A stretch of DNA of 37,183 nt, taken from positions 1-37,183 of the IMG/VR virus record IMGVR_UViG_3300024518_002794. One strand, 5' to 3'. Position numbers and translations under genes: made by a program. The stretch comes from a virus. Below are positions 20,472 through 27,489 of this stretch, piece after piece. A model generated the notes under the pieces. It saw only the letters and a list, made by a program, of their open reading frames with translations, did no database searches and had not been told where the DNA came from. How positions within the stretch are numbered: position 1 is the first letter of the stretch; every line of letters begins with the position of its first letter.

Positions 20472-20666
20472 TATCAACGATGTCGCATCTCGGGCTGCGA
20501 TTCAGTGAGGTCGTATAGATGCCGCAAGCGGACTGCCCGTGTCCGATCTTGCCGCCGGCGCAGTGGCTGAACAATCAGGGTTTAGAGAGATTCCAATTGG
20601 ACTGCGTTAAACAAACTCCGAGCGGGTGAGAGGCCTGCAGTAAATCAACCTACAAGGGAGAGAAAG
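20472..20666. other. Intergenic segment between recombination genes
   Basis: This 195-base stretch holds no long gene. It is less GC-rich in its second half (CAATTGGACTGCGTTAAACA) than the flanking genes. The only supported element is a small possible ORF at 20519-20629. A promoter for the ATPase gene could lie here but I see no convincing -35/-10 pair. GGGAGAG before the ATG at 20667 serves as that gene's ribosome site. Confidence 0.5.
20519..20629 (+). CDS. Possible 36-residue micro-ORF
   Basis: The ATG at 20519 is preceded by GTGAGG at 8 bases spacing, and the frame ends at TGA 20627-20629. The product starts MPQADCPCPILPPAQWL and contains three cysteines. It is very short with no recognised motif, and could be chance or a leader peptide for the ATPase gene that follows. 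Confidence 0.25.
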   Translation: MPQADCPCPILPPAQWLNNQGLERFQLDCVKQTPSG

Positions 20667-22091
20667 ATGACATTGACGGACGGAGAAGGTGTGCGCGTGC
20701 TGGAGCTTCACGTGGAAAACTTCATGGGAATTCGCGTAGCCGATGTGAAGCCGGAGCCCGACGGCCTGGTGGTGGTCGGAGGCGAGAACGGGCAGGGGAA
20801 GACGTCGCTCCTAAATGCGATCGAGTGCGCCCTGCGCGGAAAGGCGTGGCATCCGGGCGAGCCCGTGCGGGCTCTTCAGCGTTGCTCCGATGTGAAGGTG
20901 GACCTCGGGGCGATCACCGTACACCGACGATTCAACGACGACGGGACCATGACGCTCAAGGTCCGCAACATGGACGGCTCGACCCCGTCCAGCCCCCAGG
21001 CCACGCTCGACGGCCTGGCCGGCGCGATCAGCTTCGACCCCCTCGCGTTCTCCCGGCTGAAGCCTGCCGAGCAGGTGGACGACGTGCTGCGGGTGATCGG
21101 CGTCGATACCCGGGCCATGGATGCTGCGATCAAGACCACGTTCGACGAGCGCACGACCCAGAACAGGGAGACGGCCAGGCTCAAGGTGGCCCTCGACTTG
21201 CTGCCGAGCCATGACGACGCCCCGGACGAGCGCGTCGAGGTGGCCGAGCTGATGACGAAGGCCCAGAACGCACGGGACCAAAACGCGGCATTCCAGAAGG
21301 CCCGGGACGCGGCCCACCTGAAGAAGGACGAGGCCGAGCTGGCAGAAAGGCTGGCACAGGAGGCGGCCGCGGACTGTGTTGAGCTCCAGCGAAAGCTGGA
21401 GCTAGCTCGGGTCATACTGAAAGATGCCAACGCCCAGCACGACAGGGCCCAGAGCGCCCAGGCCGCCGAAGAGCGGGTCACTTCTCAGCTGGTGGACTTC
21501 GACCTGGGGCCGCTAGAGCAGGCCGTGCTGGAGTGCGAGGGGCGCAACAGGAAGGTCTTGGAGAACCAGGCGAAGCAGGCAGCGGCGAACGAGCTGAAGC
21601 TGGCTGAGACGCTCTCGGGGCAGCTGACGGACTCGCTAGAAGCGAAGAGGCAGGCCCGGACGGAGGCCATGGCCAGCGCGAGAATGCCCATTGAGGGGCT
21701 CCAGCTGTCCGAGGACGGGCTGCGATTCGGCGGCGCCCCCTTCGCCCAAGCGTCTAGCGCTGAGCGGCTCAGGACGTCCATAGCGATGGGCATGGCCCTT
21801 TCTCCCCAGCTCCGGGTGATGCTGGTGCGAGACGGCGGGATCCTGGACCGCGACGGGATGGCGCTGCTCGAATCGGTGGCCCTGGAGCGTGGCTACCAGG
21901 TATGGATCGAGAGGGTGGGCGACAGCGACCCGGGAGCGCTGGTCCTGCGCGACGGCTTCGTGGTCGGCTCGCCCGAGGAGGCAGAGCGCCTGGCCGGGCA
22001 GGGTGAGTGCCCGAATTGCGGCAACGCTCACACCCCATACAGCTATTGCGGCGACGAGGTCGACGAGCGCGACGAGGAGGGGGACTGGTGA
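20667..22091 (+). CDS. SMC/RecF-like recombination ATPase
   Basis: This 474-residue protein has the split-ATPase design of RecF, RecN and SbcC-type proteins. The N-terminal head carries LHVENFMGI and Walker A GENGQGKTSLLNA (Gly39, Lys45, Thr46). A central helical coiled coil (~170-320) is rich in Ala/Glu/Lys/Gln (DEAELAERLAQEAAADC). The C-terminal head has an ABC-type signature region (SSAERLRTSIAMGMAL) and a Walker B/D-loop like stretch (VMLVRDGGILDRDGMALL). The coiled coil is short compared with SbcC. After the ATPase comes a Cys motif (GECPNCGN then SYCGDE) that may bind zinc. Located next to the exonuclease and annealing genes, it probably helps DNA end processing, and may replace SbcC function. 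Confidence 0.82.
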   Translation: MTLTDGEGVRVLELHVENFMGIRVADVKPEPDGLVVVGGENGQGKTSLLNAIECALRGKAWHPGEPVRALQRCSDVKVDLGAITVHRRFNDDGTMTLKVRNMDGSTPSSPQATLDGLAGAISFDPLAFSRLKPAEQVDDVLRVIGVDTRAMDAAIKTTFDERTTQNRETARLKVALDLLPSHDDAPDERVEVAELMTKAQNARDQNAAFQKARDAAHLKKDEAELAERLAQEAAADCVELQRKLELARVILKDANAQHDRAQSAQAAEERVTSQLVDFDLGPLEQAVLECEGRNRKVLENQAKQAAANELKLAETLSGQLTDSLEAKRQARTEAMASARMPIEGLQLSEDGLRFGGAPFAQASSAERLRTSIAMGMALSPQLRVMLVRDGGILDRDGMALLESVALERGYQVWIERVGDSDPGALVLRDGFVVGSPEEAERLAGQGECPNCGNAHTPYSYCGDEVDERDEEGDW

Positions 22092-22369
22092 CGGCCATCT
22101 GGATCAGGTGTGGGGAGATCGTCGCTGCCGACGGGCCCGATATGCCGGTCTCGTTTCACGGGCCGTGCGGGCTGCTCATGGCTGGCGAGGAGTTGCCTCT
22201 GGAGTGCCCCGCATGCGAGTTGTCCGGGCGCCTGCAGGCCGTCGAGCGCGAGCACGAGACCCCTCTGGCCTCGGGGTTCGGGGGCCGGCTGGATGGCCTG
22301 CAGAAGCAGGTGGACGCGCTGCAGGAGCGCGTGCGCGTGCTCGATGCGAATCTCGACCGATCTCCCTAG
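22088..22369 (+). CDS. Small Cys-containing hypothetical protein
   Basis: The GTG at 22088 overlaps the ATPase stop by 4 bases (GTGA). The 93 residues begin MTAIWIRCGEIVAADGPDM. CPAC (ECPACELSG) with Cys8 and another Cys (HGPCGLLM) could bind zinc. The C-terminal half is a coiled coil (LQKQVDALQERVRVLDANL). Last gene of the rightward block, ending 33 bases before the terminator hairpin. Function unknown; possibly an ATPase partner. Confidence 0.55.
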   Translation: MTAIWIRCGEIVAADGPDMPVSFHGPCGLLMAGEELPLECPACELSGRLQAVEREHETPLASGFGGRLDGLQKQVDALQERVRVLDANLDRSP

Positions 22370-22402
22370 CTGGTGACGACAGAGCGCCGGCCCAGCGACC
22401 GA

Positions 22403-22434
22403 CGGCCCCAGGCGGGATGCACTGCCTGGGGCCG
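22403..22434 (+). terminator. Hairpin terminator of the rightward transcript
   Basis: A perfect 11-base stem CGGCCCCAGGC (22403-22413) / GCCTGGGGCCG (22424-22434) encloses a 10-base loop. It is followed by TTCTGC, so the T-tract is weak. It sits 33 bases after the last rightward gene, so it most likely ends that transcript, perhaps with Rho or the opposing terminator helping. Confidence 0.75.
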
Positions 22435-22502
22435 TTCTGCGTCCGGTTCATTTTCCGCCCCGATTCGACTTTCTAGTTAATCCGTTGAGAAAGGCCGAAA
22501 TC

Positions 22503-22551
22503 GAAAAAATGGGGGGCCCCACCTCGACGGACGGGACGAGATGGGGCCCCC
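22503..22551 (-). terminator. Rho-independent terminator of the leftward late transcript
   Basis: On the minus strand a 15-base stem is formed by 22537-22551 with 22512-22526; the one imperfect pair becomes a G-U wobble in leftward RNA. After the stem comes CATTTTTTCG (six T, from 22509 to 22504). This is a classical intrinsic terminator about 50 bases after the last leftward gene. It ends the transcript that carries the tail and lysis-associated genes and faces the rightward terminator. Confidence 0.88.
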
Positions 22552-22601
22552 GGAGAACAGCGGATGCATCCGCCGATCGTGGTAGCGCCAGCGTAGCGCA
22601 A

Positions 22602-23039
22602 TCAGGGCGGACGGTCGGCCTGGCCAAGTAGGCGAAGCACGCTGGAGACGTCCCCGAGGTCAACCCCTCCGTTGCCGTTGATGTCTGCTCGGCGCACGAT
22701 GGAGGCATAGCGGGTCTGGGGGTTATTCGACGCGGCAATTCGGCCGAATGCGCCCACCGCCCACAGGCTCCACTCGAACGTGCCCGCGGCCTCAGACTCG
22801 GCGCACCAGTGGACCCCAGCCACACCGTCCAGAACGATCCAGCCCCCAGGCTCGGGCTCGACCGAGACCAGCACGCCGGCCACCCGCACCTCGTAGTAAG
22901 CCACGTCTGCCGAGTTCTCGACGAACGGCTGAAGCCAGCATAGCTCCGATGCCTCGCAGCGCTGAGCGGTCCCGAGCCCCACCGCGACGGCCAGGCAGAA
23001 GAGCGACCAGCCCCAGCGGCCGAACCAGAGCCGACTCAC
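22602..23039 (-). CDS. Exported protein with Fn3-like domain and dockerin-like Ca-binding repeat
   Basis: The GTG at 23039 overlaps the lipoprotein stop (GTGA) and gives 145 residues. The N terminus is a signal peptide (SRLWFGRWGWSLFCLAVAVG, cleavage predicted near AQRCEA). Residues ~35-115 look like a beta-sandwich, fibronectin-III-like (CWLQPFVENSADVAYYEVRV, WCAES, FEWSLWAVGAFGRIA). The end, ADINGNGGVDLGDVSSVLRL, is a single EF-hand-like dockerin repeat (DxNGNGxVDxxDxxxxLxxLG). Type I dockerins normally have two repeats that bind cohesin, so one copy is incomplete. Last gene of the late transcript, after two small exported or membrane proteins. A cell-surface role or adsorption and lysis support is possible; function unknown. 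Confidence 0.65.
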   Translation of the reverse strand: MSRLWFGRWGWSLFCLAVAVGLGTAQRCEASELCWLQPFVENSADVAYYEVRVAGVLVSVEPEPGGWIVLDGVAGVHWCAESEAAGTFEWSLWAVGAFGRIAASNNPQTRYASIVRRADINGNGGVDLGDVSSVLRLLGQADRPP

Positions 23040-23311
23040 TGGGGCTCGGCCCCGCCGGCTGGAGTCCGGTCCCATTCCTTCGGAACATAGGGGCAGCCGA
23101 CTGCAGCCAGGAAGTCGACGCCCTTGGAGTATCGATCCCAGTCAGCTTGGGAGACTGTGCGGCCCTGGTCGATCAGTTGCGTGATCCGCTCGGCGATCAT
23201 CTCCAGCAGCCGGACGTCCTGGGCACAGTCTTCTGGCGTCCAGCCGGGACCGCCAGTGGTGGAGCAGCCGAGCACGAGCACGAGGAACAGGGTGGGGACG
23301 ATTCGGGACAT
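23036..23311 (-). CDS. Small lipoprotein (outer-membrane spanin or exclusion candidate)
   Basis: The ATG at 23311 has AGGAGAAATC upstream. The 91-residue product starts MSRIVPTLFLVLVLGCSTTGG, a type II signal with lipobox LVLG-Cys16. The mature part is helical and acidic (EDCAQDVRLLEMIAERITQL, WDRYSKGVDFLAAVG). A lipoprotein placed after a holin-like gene could be the outer-membrane part of a spanin pair, although it lacks the Pro-rich stretch common to Rz1. Alternatives: a superinfection exclusion lipoprotein. Confidence 0.68.
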   Translation of the reverse strand: MSRIVPTLFLVLVLGCSTTGGPGWTPEDCAQDVRLLEMIAERITQLIDQGRTVSQADWDRYSKGVDFLAAVGCPYVPKEWDRTPAGGAEPQ

Positions 23312-23319
23312 GATTTCTC

Positions 23320-23703
23320 CTATGGTGTGGGCGGTGGTGGTGGCGATTGTCCAGTCAGGAAATAGTAGAGCGCTCCAGCCAGGCCAGAGAGAGCCGAAAC
23401 CCCTCCGGCCACCTTCGCCATATCGGCCGGCGTGACGGAGATGCCAGCGCGAGCCAGGGCACTGTCAACGTATAGCTTCAGGCCGTCGATCCTCTTGCTC
23501 GTGATCTTCTCCGTGATCTCGCCGTGTCTCACATGCTCTCGGAAATGCACCGACAGCTCTGTGACGCACTTCGACATAGCCTGCTGAGCCTCGTTCATGC
23601 GATCGAATCCGGTCTGGGTCGTCTCCGTCGACTTGTCGATTGCCTTCTCGAATTGATCCAGGCGGTACTCTATGACGCTCTTGTCGCCCTGCCCGCTCAT
23701 CAT
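23320..23703 (-). CDS. Coiled-coil protein with C-terminal membrane segment, XhlA/holin-like
   Basis: Two in-frame ATGs (23703 and 23700) follow GAGGTGA; the second has better spacing. The 126-127 residues comprise a charged N-terminal helix region with heptads (IEYRLDQFEKAIDKSTETTQ, FDRMNEAQQAMSKCVTEL). A hydrophobic segment (VAGGVSALSGLAGALYYFLT) lies near the C terminus, followed by a short PPPPPTP tail. This layout (coiled coil then one membrane helix) is that of XhlA-type lysis proteins and some holins. It follows the fibre genes by 8 bases and precedes the lipoprotein, so these two plus the next gene may form a lysis or envelope module. Confidence 0.62.
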   Translation of the reverse strand: MMSGQGDKSVIEYRLDQFEKAIDKSTETTQTGFDRMNEAQQAMSKCVTELSVHFREHVRHGEITEKITSKRIDGLKLYVDSALARAGISVTPADMAKVAGGVSALSGLAGALYYFLTGQSPPPPPTP

Positions 23704-23711
23704 TCACCTCA

Positions 23712-25031
23712 TCAGAAGAAGTGCACGTATTCCAGCGTGACCGTTATCGTCACCAGCCCGAGGTTCTCGGTGTATACCCACCCAATGTTATGGAGCAGCC
23801 GGGGCGAGGAGCCGGCGACCGATCGGTTAAATGCGAAGGCGAACTCCGGGTCCCCAAAGATGCCGACGCCGCCCGACCAGCGCCCGCGATGCTCGCGCAC
23901 CTGGACCCAGCCTCCGGCCGCGTTCACGGCGCTCTTCCATCTGACATTGAGAGCGCCCTCCACCTGCTCGGTCGTCAGGTTGGGGGCCCAGGCGTAGCCC
24001 GAGCCAATGCCGAACATTTGGGTTATTCCAGGGACTATCCACCCAGAGGAGTCCGACTGCAGAGTCAGGTCGACGCCTCGCAGCTCCCAGTCTGCCGGCT
24101 GCTCCGATCGGTTGAGGTCGGTGTAGAATTCGTGCTCTGTAGCTGGGCCGCCTGGCGAGTTCTCAAGTAGGTACTGGGCCACGCCCGACGCGCCCTGGCC
24201 GGGCATCCGGATCTGGCCAGTTAACTCTCCCGTCGCGCGGTAGTTTCGGCACGTGGAAAATCCATCATAGTCGGATTCCAGCTGGCCGTCGTGGGCGTAG
24301 ACGCCTCGCACGAGGTCCGCATTGTCACGCAACTCTACGCCCCGCTCTTCTCCTGCGGCGTCGACCTTGATCAGCTTGCCCGTCGTGCGGATCGGCTCCA
24401 GGAAGGTCTGCTCAGCTGCGGCCAGCTTTTGGGCGAAGACTGCAGCGGTAAGCCCTCCGAGTAGCGATGCATTGGCGGCCTGGCTCGTGTCGCCGACGAC
24501 AGCGACGGCCCAGCCCGTCGGGTCTTCCAGGTCGACCGTGTCCGCTTCGAGCCCGTTCGTGTGGCCCGTGTTCTTGAGCGCCACGTCACCCAGGCCGAGG
24601 TCGGCCAGCTTTAGCTCGGTGGTGGCCCGGTGCAGCTCCCTCATCTCCCAGTCGCCACCCACGATCATCTCGAACACGAAGACGTCGTCCGCGTAGCCGA
24701 TGATCGACGCAGCGGCATCGAGCAGCCGGATGTTGCCCGTATTCTTGAATGTGATCGTGTACGGAGCGCCGACGGTCACGAGCACTATCTGGCCGTCCTC
24801 AAAATCGGACCCGTCGATCGTGTCGAGGTCGTCGGCCTCGTCGGCCTCGGGATACACCTCCACCTGAGCAATCACTGGCGCGATCGAATCGCCCGAGATC
24901 ACCATCAGGTCGTCATGTCCGTAGCTGATGCGCTGCCGAGCGACGGCCACCAGGTCTTCGAAGTATCCCTTCTGGACGCTCGTCAGATTCAGGACGTCAG
25001 ACAGCTCTAGCGGGTCGGGCAGGATTGCCAT
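23712..25031 (-). CDS. Tail fibre protein, paralogue 3
   Basis: This 439-residue protein begins MAILPDPLELSDVLNLTSVQ. It is clearly related to the two genes upstream, with shared features. The first is an N-terminal domain of ~140 residues, which in each copy has an early YG motif, a DGQIV-like turn, a GNIRLL-like strand and a WEM-like strand. The second is the fibre repeat LADLGLGDVALKNTGHTNG, a pattern of LGLGxxA found in tail fibres and short-tail-fibre shafts. The third is a beta-rich C-terminal domain ending LVTITVTLEYVHFF. It starts 2 bases past the stop of the previous copy (AGGAGCTGACG ribosome site). Likely part of the host-binding fibre or a fibre-adaptor complex. Confidence 0.82.
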   Translation of the reverse strand: MAILPDPLELSDVLNLTSVQKGYFEDLVAVARQRISYGHDDLMVISGDSIAPVIAQVEVYPEADEADDLDTIDGSDFEDGQIVLVTVGAPYTITFKNTGNIRLLDAAASIIGYADDVFVFEMIVGGDWEMRELHRATTELKLADLGLGDVALKNTGHTNGLEADTVDLEDPTGWAVAVVGDTSQAANASLLGGLTAAVFAQKLAAAEQTFLEPIRTTGKLIKVDAAGEERGVELRDNADLVRGVYAHDGQLESDYDGFSTCRNYRATGELTGQIRMPGQGASGVAQYLLENSPGGPATEHEFYTDLNRSEQPADWELRGVDLTLQSDSSGWIVPGITQMFGIGSGYAWAPNLTTEQVEGALNVRWKSAVNAAGGWVQVREHRGRWSGGVGIFGDPEFAFAFNRSVAGSSPRLLHNIGWVYTENLGLVTITVTLEYVHFF

Positions 25032-25033
25032 CG

Positions 25034-26257
25034 TCAGCTCCTAATGTCGAGCCAGTAGAGAAGGTCGAGCGTGATCGTGATCGTCCCAGCGAACTCGACG
25101 TCTAGAGGCCCCTCTAGTGCAAATGTCATCCGCTCTTTCGTGTAAGGCAGCGGAGGGAAGCCGGCCAGGTCGTTCATGTCGAAGAGCCCCGTCGTCCATC
25201 GCACGTACCCTCCGCCGTCGTTCACCATTGAGACCGTCTCGAAATTGAATATGTGCCCATATGCCTCGACGGGCTCGGCTGGCTCGAAGGGTGTCAGACT
25301 CTCGTAAACGGCTGCCTGTGGATCCCGATAGCCGCTCCAGGTGACTCTGTGTCGCTTGATCGTGATCTCGGGCTGATCGCCCAGGCTATCGCCCCACAGG
25401 TCTTCCCAGCCAGGGCCGCCAGACTTGCCCGTATTCCACCACTGCGGGATATCATCCTGCCGGACCCTGAGCCCGTTGACTGCCGTTCCTACGTCATCGA
25501 GCAGGCTCCAATCGAAGTTGACTCCGTCATGCTGCAGGAAGGTTCTCACCTGTCCCAGGTCGTCCTTCAGCTCGACGACGGGAGAGGATGCGGGGGACTG
25601 GACACGCAGCCAGGCCGCACTCGTCCGGAGTGCGCCGGCCATGACCTGCTCCCCCGGTCCATTGTCGACGCGAGCCAGCTCGGCAGCGCTGAGCCCCACC
25701 AGAAGGTCGGCATCGTCGGCCACGCCGGCCGTCCCATCGGCCAGGTCGGTCGCATGTAGCGTGTCGAAGGTGTCCGCGTCCAGGGTCGCCTCGTTGGCGA
25801 GCGCCGCATTGCCGAGCCCGAGGTCTGCTCTCGCGTCGACCACGTCGTCCCGATAGAGGGCGATCGGAAACCACGTCCCGCTGAAAAGCATCATATAGAT
25901 GGAATCGAACTCGGTCAGGACCACGTCCTCGTAGCCGGAGAGCAGGAAGTTCCCGCCCATCTCGAAGGTAATGATTGCACCCGTGTCCGGCATGACGCGG
26001 ACCACCTGGCCGTCGGGCATGTTGGTTGTCACGATCGTCTGAATCTCATCCTCATAGTCTGCGGGTGCCGTCTCTGACTGGACGAGGATTTTCGCGACGG
26101 CTGGCGTGATCGATCCGCCGGAGAGAGAGAGCGAGTCCGGATCACCATAGCCAACCCGCTGAGCGAGCTGGTCGCGCAGCTTCTCGAAGTCGGTCTGCAT
26201 CTCGACCTGGGTGCGGGCGTCGTCGCTGATGTGTCCGGGGTCCGGAAGGTCGGCCAT
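25034..26257 (-). CDS. Tail fibre protein, paralogue 2
   Basis: Middle of three tandem related fibre genes (407 residues), beginning MADLPDPGHISDDARTQVEM. The N-terminal domain ends RADLGLGNAALANEATLDAD, the fibre repeat. The middle shows DLADGTAGVADDADLLVGLS, typical low-complexity fibre sequence. The C-terminal domain ends FAGTITITLDLLYWLDI. It shares MADLP and the YGDPD and RADLGLG segments with paralogue 1, but most of the receptor-facing half differs. It follows that gene by 1 base and precedes paralogue 3 by 2 bases. Confidence 0.82.
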   Translation of the reverse strand: MADLPDPGHISDDARTQVEMQTDFEKLRDQLAQRVGYGDPDSLSLSGGSITPAVAKILVQSETAPADYEDEIQTIVTTNMPDGQVVRVMPDTGAIITFEMGGNFLLSGYEDVVLTEFDSIYMMLFSGTWFPIALYRDDVVDARADLGLGNAALANEATLDADTFDTLHATDLADGTAGVADDADLLVGLSAAELARVDNGPGEQVMAGALRTSAAWLRVQSPASSPVVELKDDLGQVRTFLQHDGVNFDWSLLDDVGTAVNGLRVRQDDIPQWWNTGKSGGPGWEDLWGDSLGDQPEITIKRHRVTWSGYRDPQAAVYESLTPFEPAEPVEAYGHIFNFETVSMVNDGGGYVRWTTGLFDMNDLAGFPPLPYTKERMTFALEGPLDVEFAGTITITLDLLYWLDIRS

Positions 26258-26258
26258 A

Positions 26259-27482
26259 TCAGATATCCTCCAAATACCGCACTCTGCAGGCGTAGGTCAG
26301 CGTGCCGCTGAAATCCACTGTATAGTTCTGAGCCCCGCTACCCACCCAGGTTGATACCTGTCGGTAAAACACTTCCCCGCTCTCGCGCCCGATGAACCAC
26401 CAGAGCGGGCCCGTGATCGCAACCGAGCCGCCTGCGCTATTCGTCATGCTGAGCACGTCGAGCCCGATCACCCTATCCAGCGCGGCCACTGGCAACAGTT
26501 CGGGCGACGACATGAATTGCACGATACCGCTCGGAGCAGTGACGGCAATGCTCAGCGTGACGTCGAAGGATCGGATATTGACATTATTCCTCGTCCCGAG
26601 GTGGCCTCCCCATATCTCCACCCATCCACTGCCAGGGACATACATCAGCGGCGGCAGGTTCGGGAGAAGCAGGAAGCCAGACCTTATCGTAAAGCCGTCG
26701 GCCTCGTATTCAAGAATATGCGCGTTGCCCAGTATTGAATCGAGGGCGAGAAGCGTGCGGGGTTTCGGTGTCGGGATGCTCGCAGCGTCCCTTAGCTCGA
26801 GCTGGGGCCGGTCGTCCTGGATGCCGACCGTCGAATCATTGCATCGGATAACACCCTCGAATAGCTGCTCTGACGTGCTGGCCTTCTCGACAAAGCTAGC
26901 GCCGTCGATCCCTTGGAGTTGCGCTGCGTCGTCTGCGTTGCCTGCCGTGCCCAGAGCGAAGTCGCTCGCGTGCTGCCCCTTGCATTTATCCGCATCGAGT
27001 CCTCCGCCTGATGCTACAGTGCCCGTTGCGGCAGTGCCGAGCCCGAGATCAGCGCGAGCCGTAGGGGGGTCGTCCCTGTGCACATGGAGCAGGAACCACG
27101 TCCCAGCGTTGAGAATGAAGAATGCATTTTCCTGGTCCGCCGATATCGTCACGGACGACGCGCCTGCCAGAATCAGGTTTCCCTGGGTGTTGAATGTGAC
27201 GGTGTGGTTCGTCAGCACCCATATCGAGATGATCATGCCGTTTGGGAATGCCGCCGTGTCGATCGTGTCAAGTACGTCTGGATCGCCCGAGCCTGTCTCC
27301 GAGCCCACGCGAGACGCCCAGAAAACCGGAGAGACGGAGCCCGACTCGATCGTGTGGGTGATCGGTGGGCCGTATCCGTAGCGCTGGCCCAGAACGTCGA
27401 CCAGGTTCTCGAAGTTCGTCTTCGACGCAATCTCGATTGTATCTTCGTGGCTGATGAGCCCTGCGGCCGGGAGGTCTGCCAT
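26259..27482 (-). CDS. Tail fibre protein, paralogue 1
   Basis: First of three tandem fibre genes after the J-like tip protein (407 residues). It starts MADLPAAGLISHEDTIEIAS. The N-terminal domain contains YGYGPPITHTIESGSVSP and FNTQGNLILAG, then RADLGLGTAATGTV, matching the fibre repeat of its relatives. The middle has LGTAGNADDAAQLQGIDGAS. The C-terminal part has its own sequence ending FSGTLTYACRVRYLEDI. The gene is 7 bases from the tip-protein stop. Tandem fibre copies with a shared N terminus and diverged C terminus suggest that the N terminus docks to the tail tip and the C terminus binds receptors. Confidence 0.82.
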   Translation of the reverse strand: MADLPAAGLISHEDTIEIASKTNFENLVDVLGQRYGYGPPITHTIESGSVSPVFWASRVGSETGSGDPDVLDTIDTAAFPNGMIISIWVLTNHTVTFNTQGNLILAGASSVTISADQENAFFILNAGTWFLLHVHRDDPPTARADLGLGTAATGTVASGGGLDADKCKGQHASDFALGTAGNADDAAQLQGIDGASFVEKASTSEQLFEGVIRCNDSTVGIQDDRPQLELRDAASIPTPKPRTLLALDSILGNAHILEYEADGFTIRSGFLLLPNLPPLMYVPGSGWVEIWGGHLGTRNNVNIRSFDVTLSIAVTAPSGIVQFMSSPELLPVAALDRVIGLDVLSMTNSAGGSVAITGPLWWFIGRESGEVFYRQVSTWVGSGAQNYTVDFSGTLTYACRVRYLEDI

Positions 27483-27489
27483 ATCAATA

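Noticed and set aside
18700-20477. Two long minus-strand frames (275 and 309 codons) opposite the exonuclease and annealing genes
   Set aside because: They are antisense shadows with Arg/Leu/His-rich low-complexity products. The plus-strand genes have motifs, ribosome sites and 2-base spacing.
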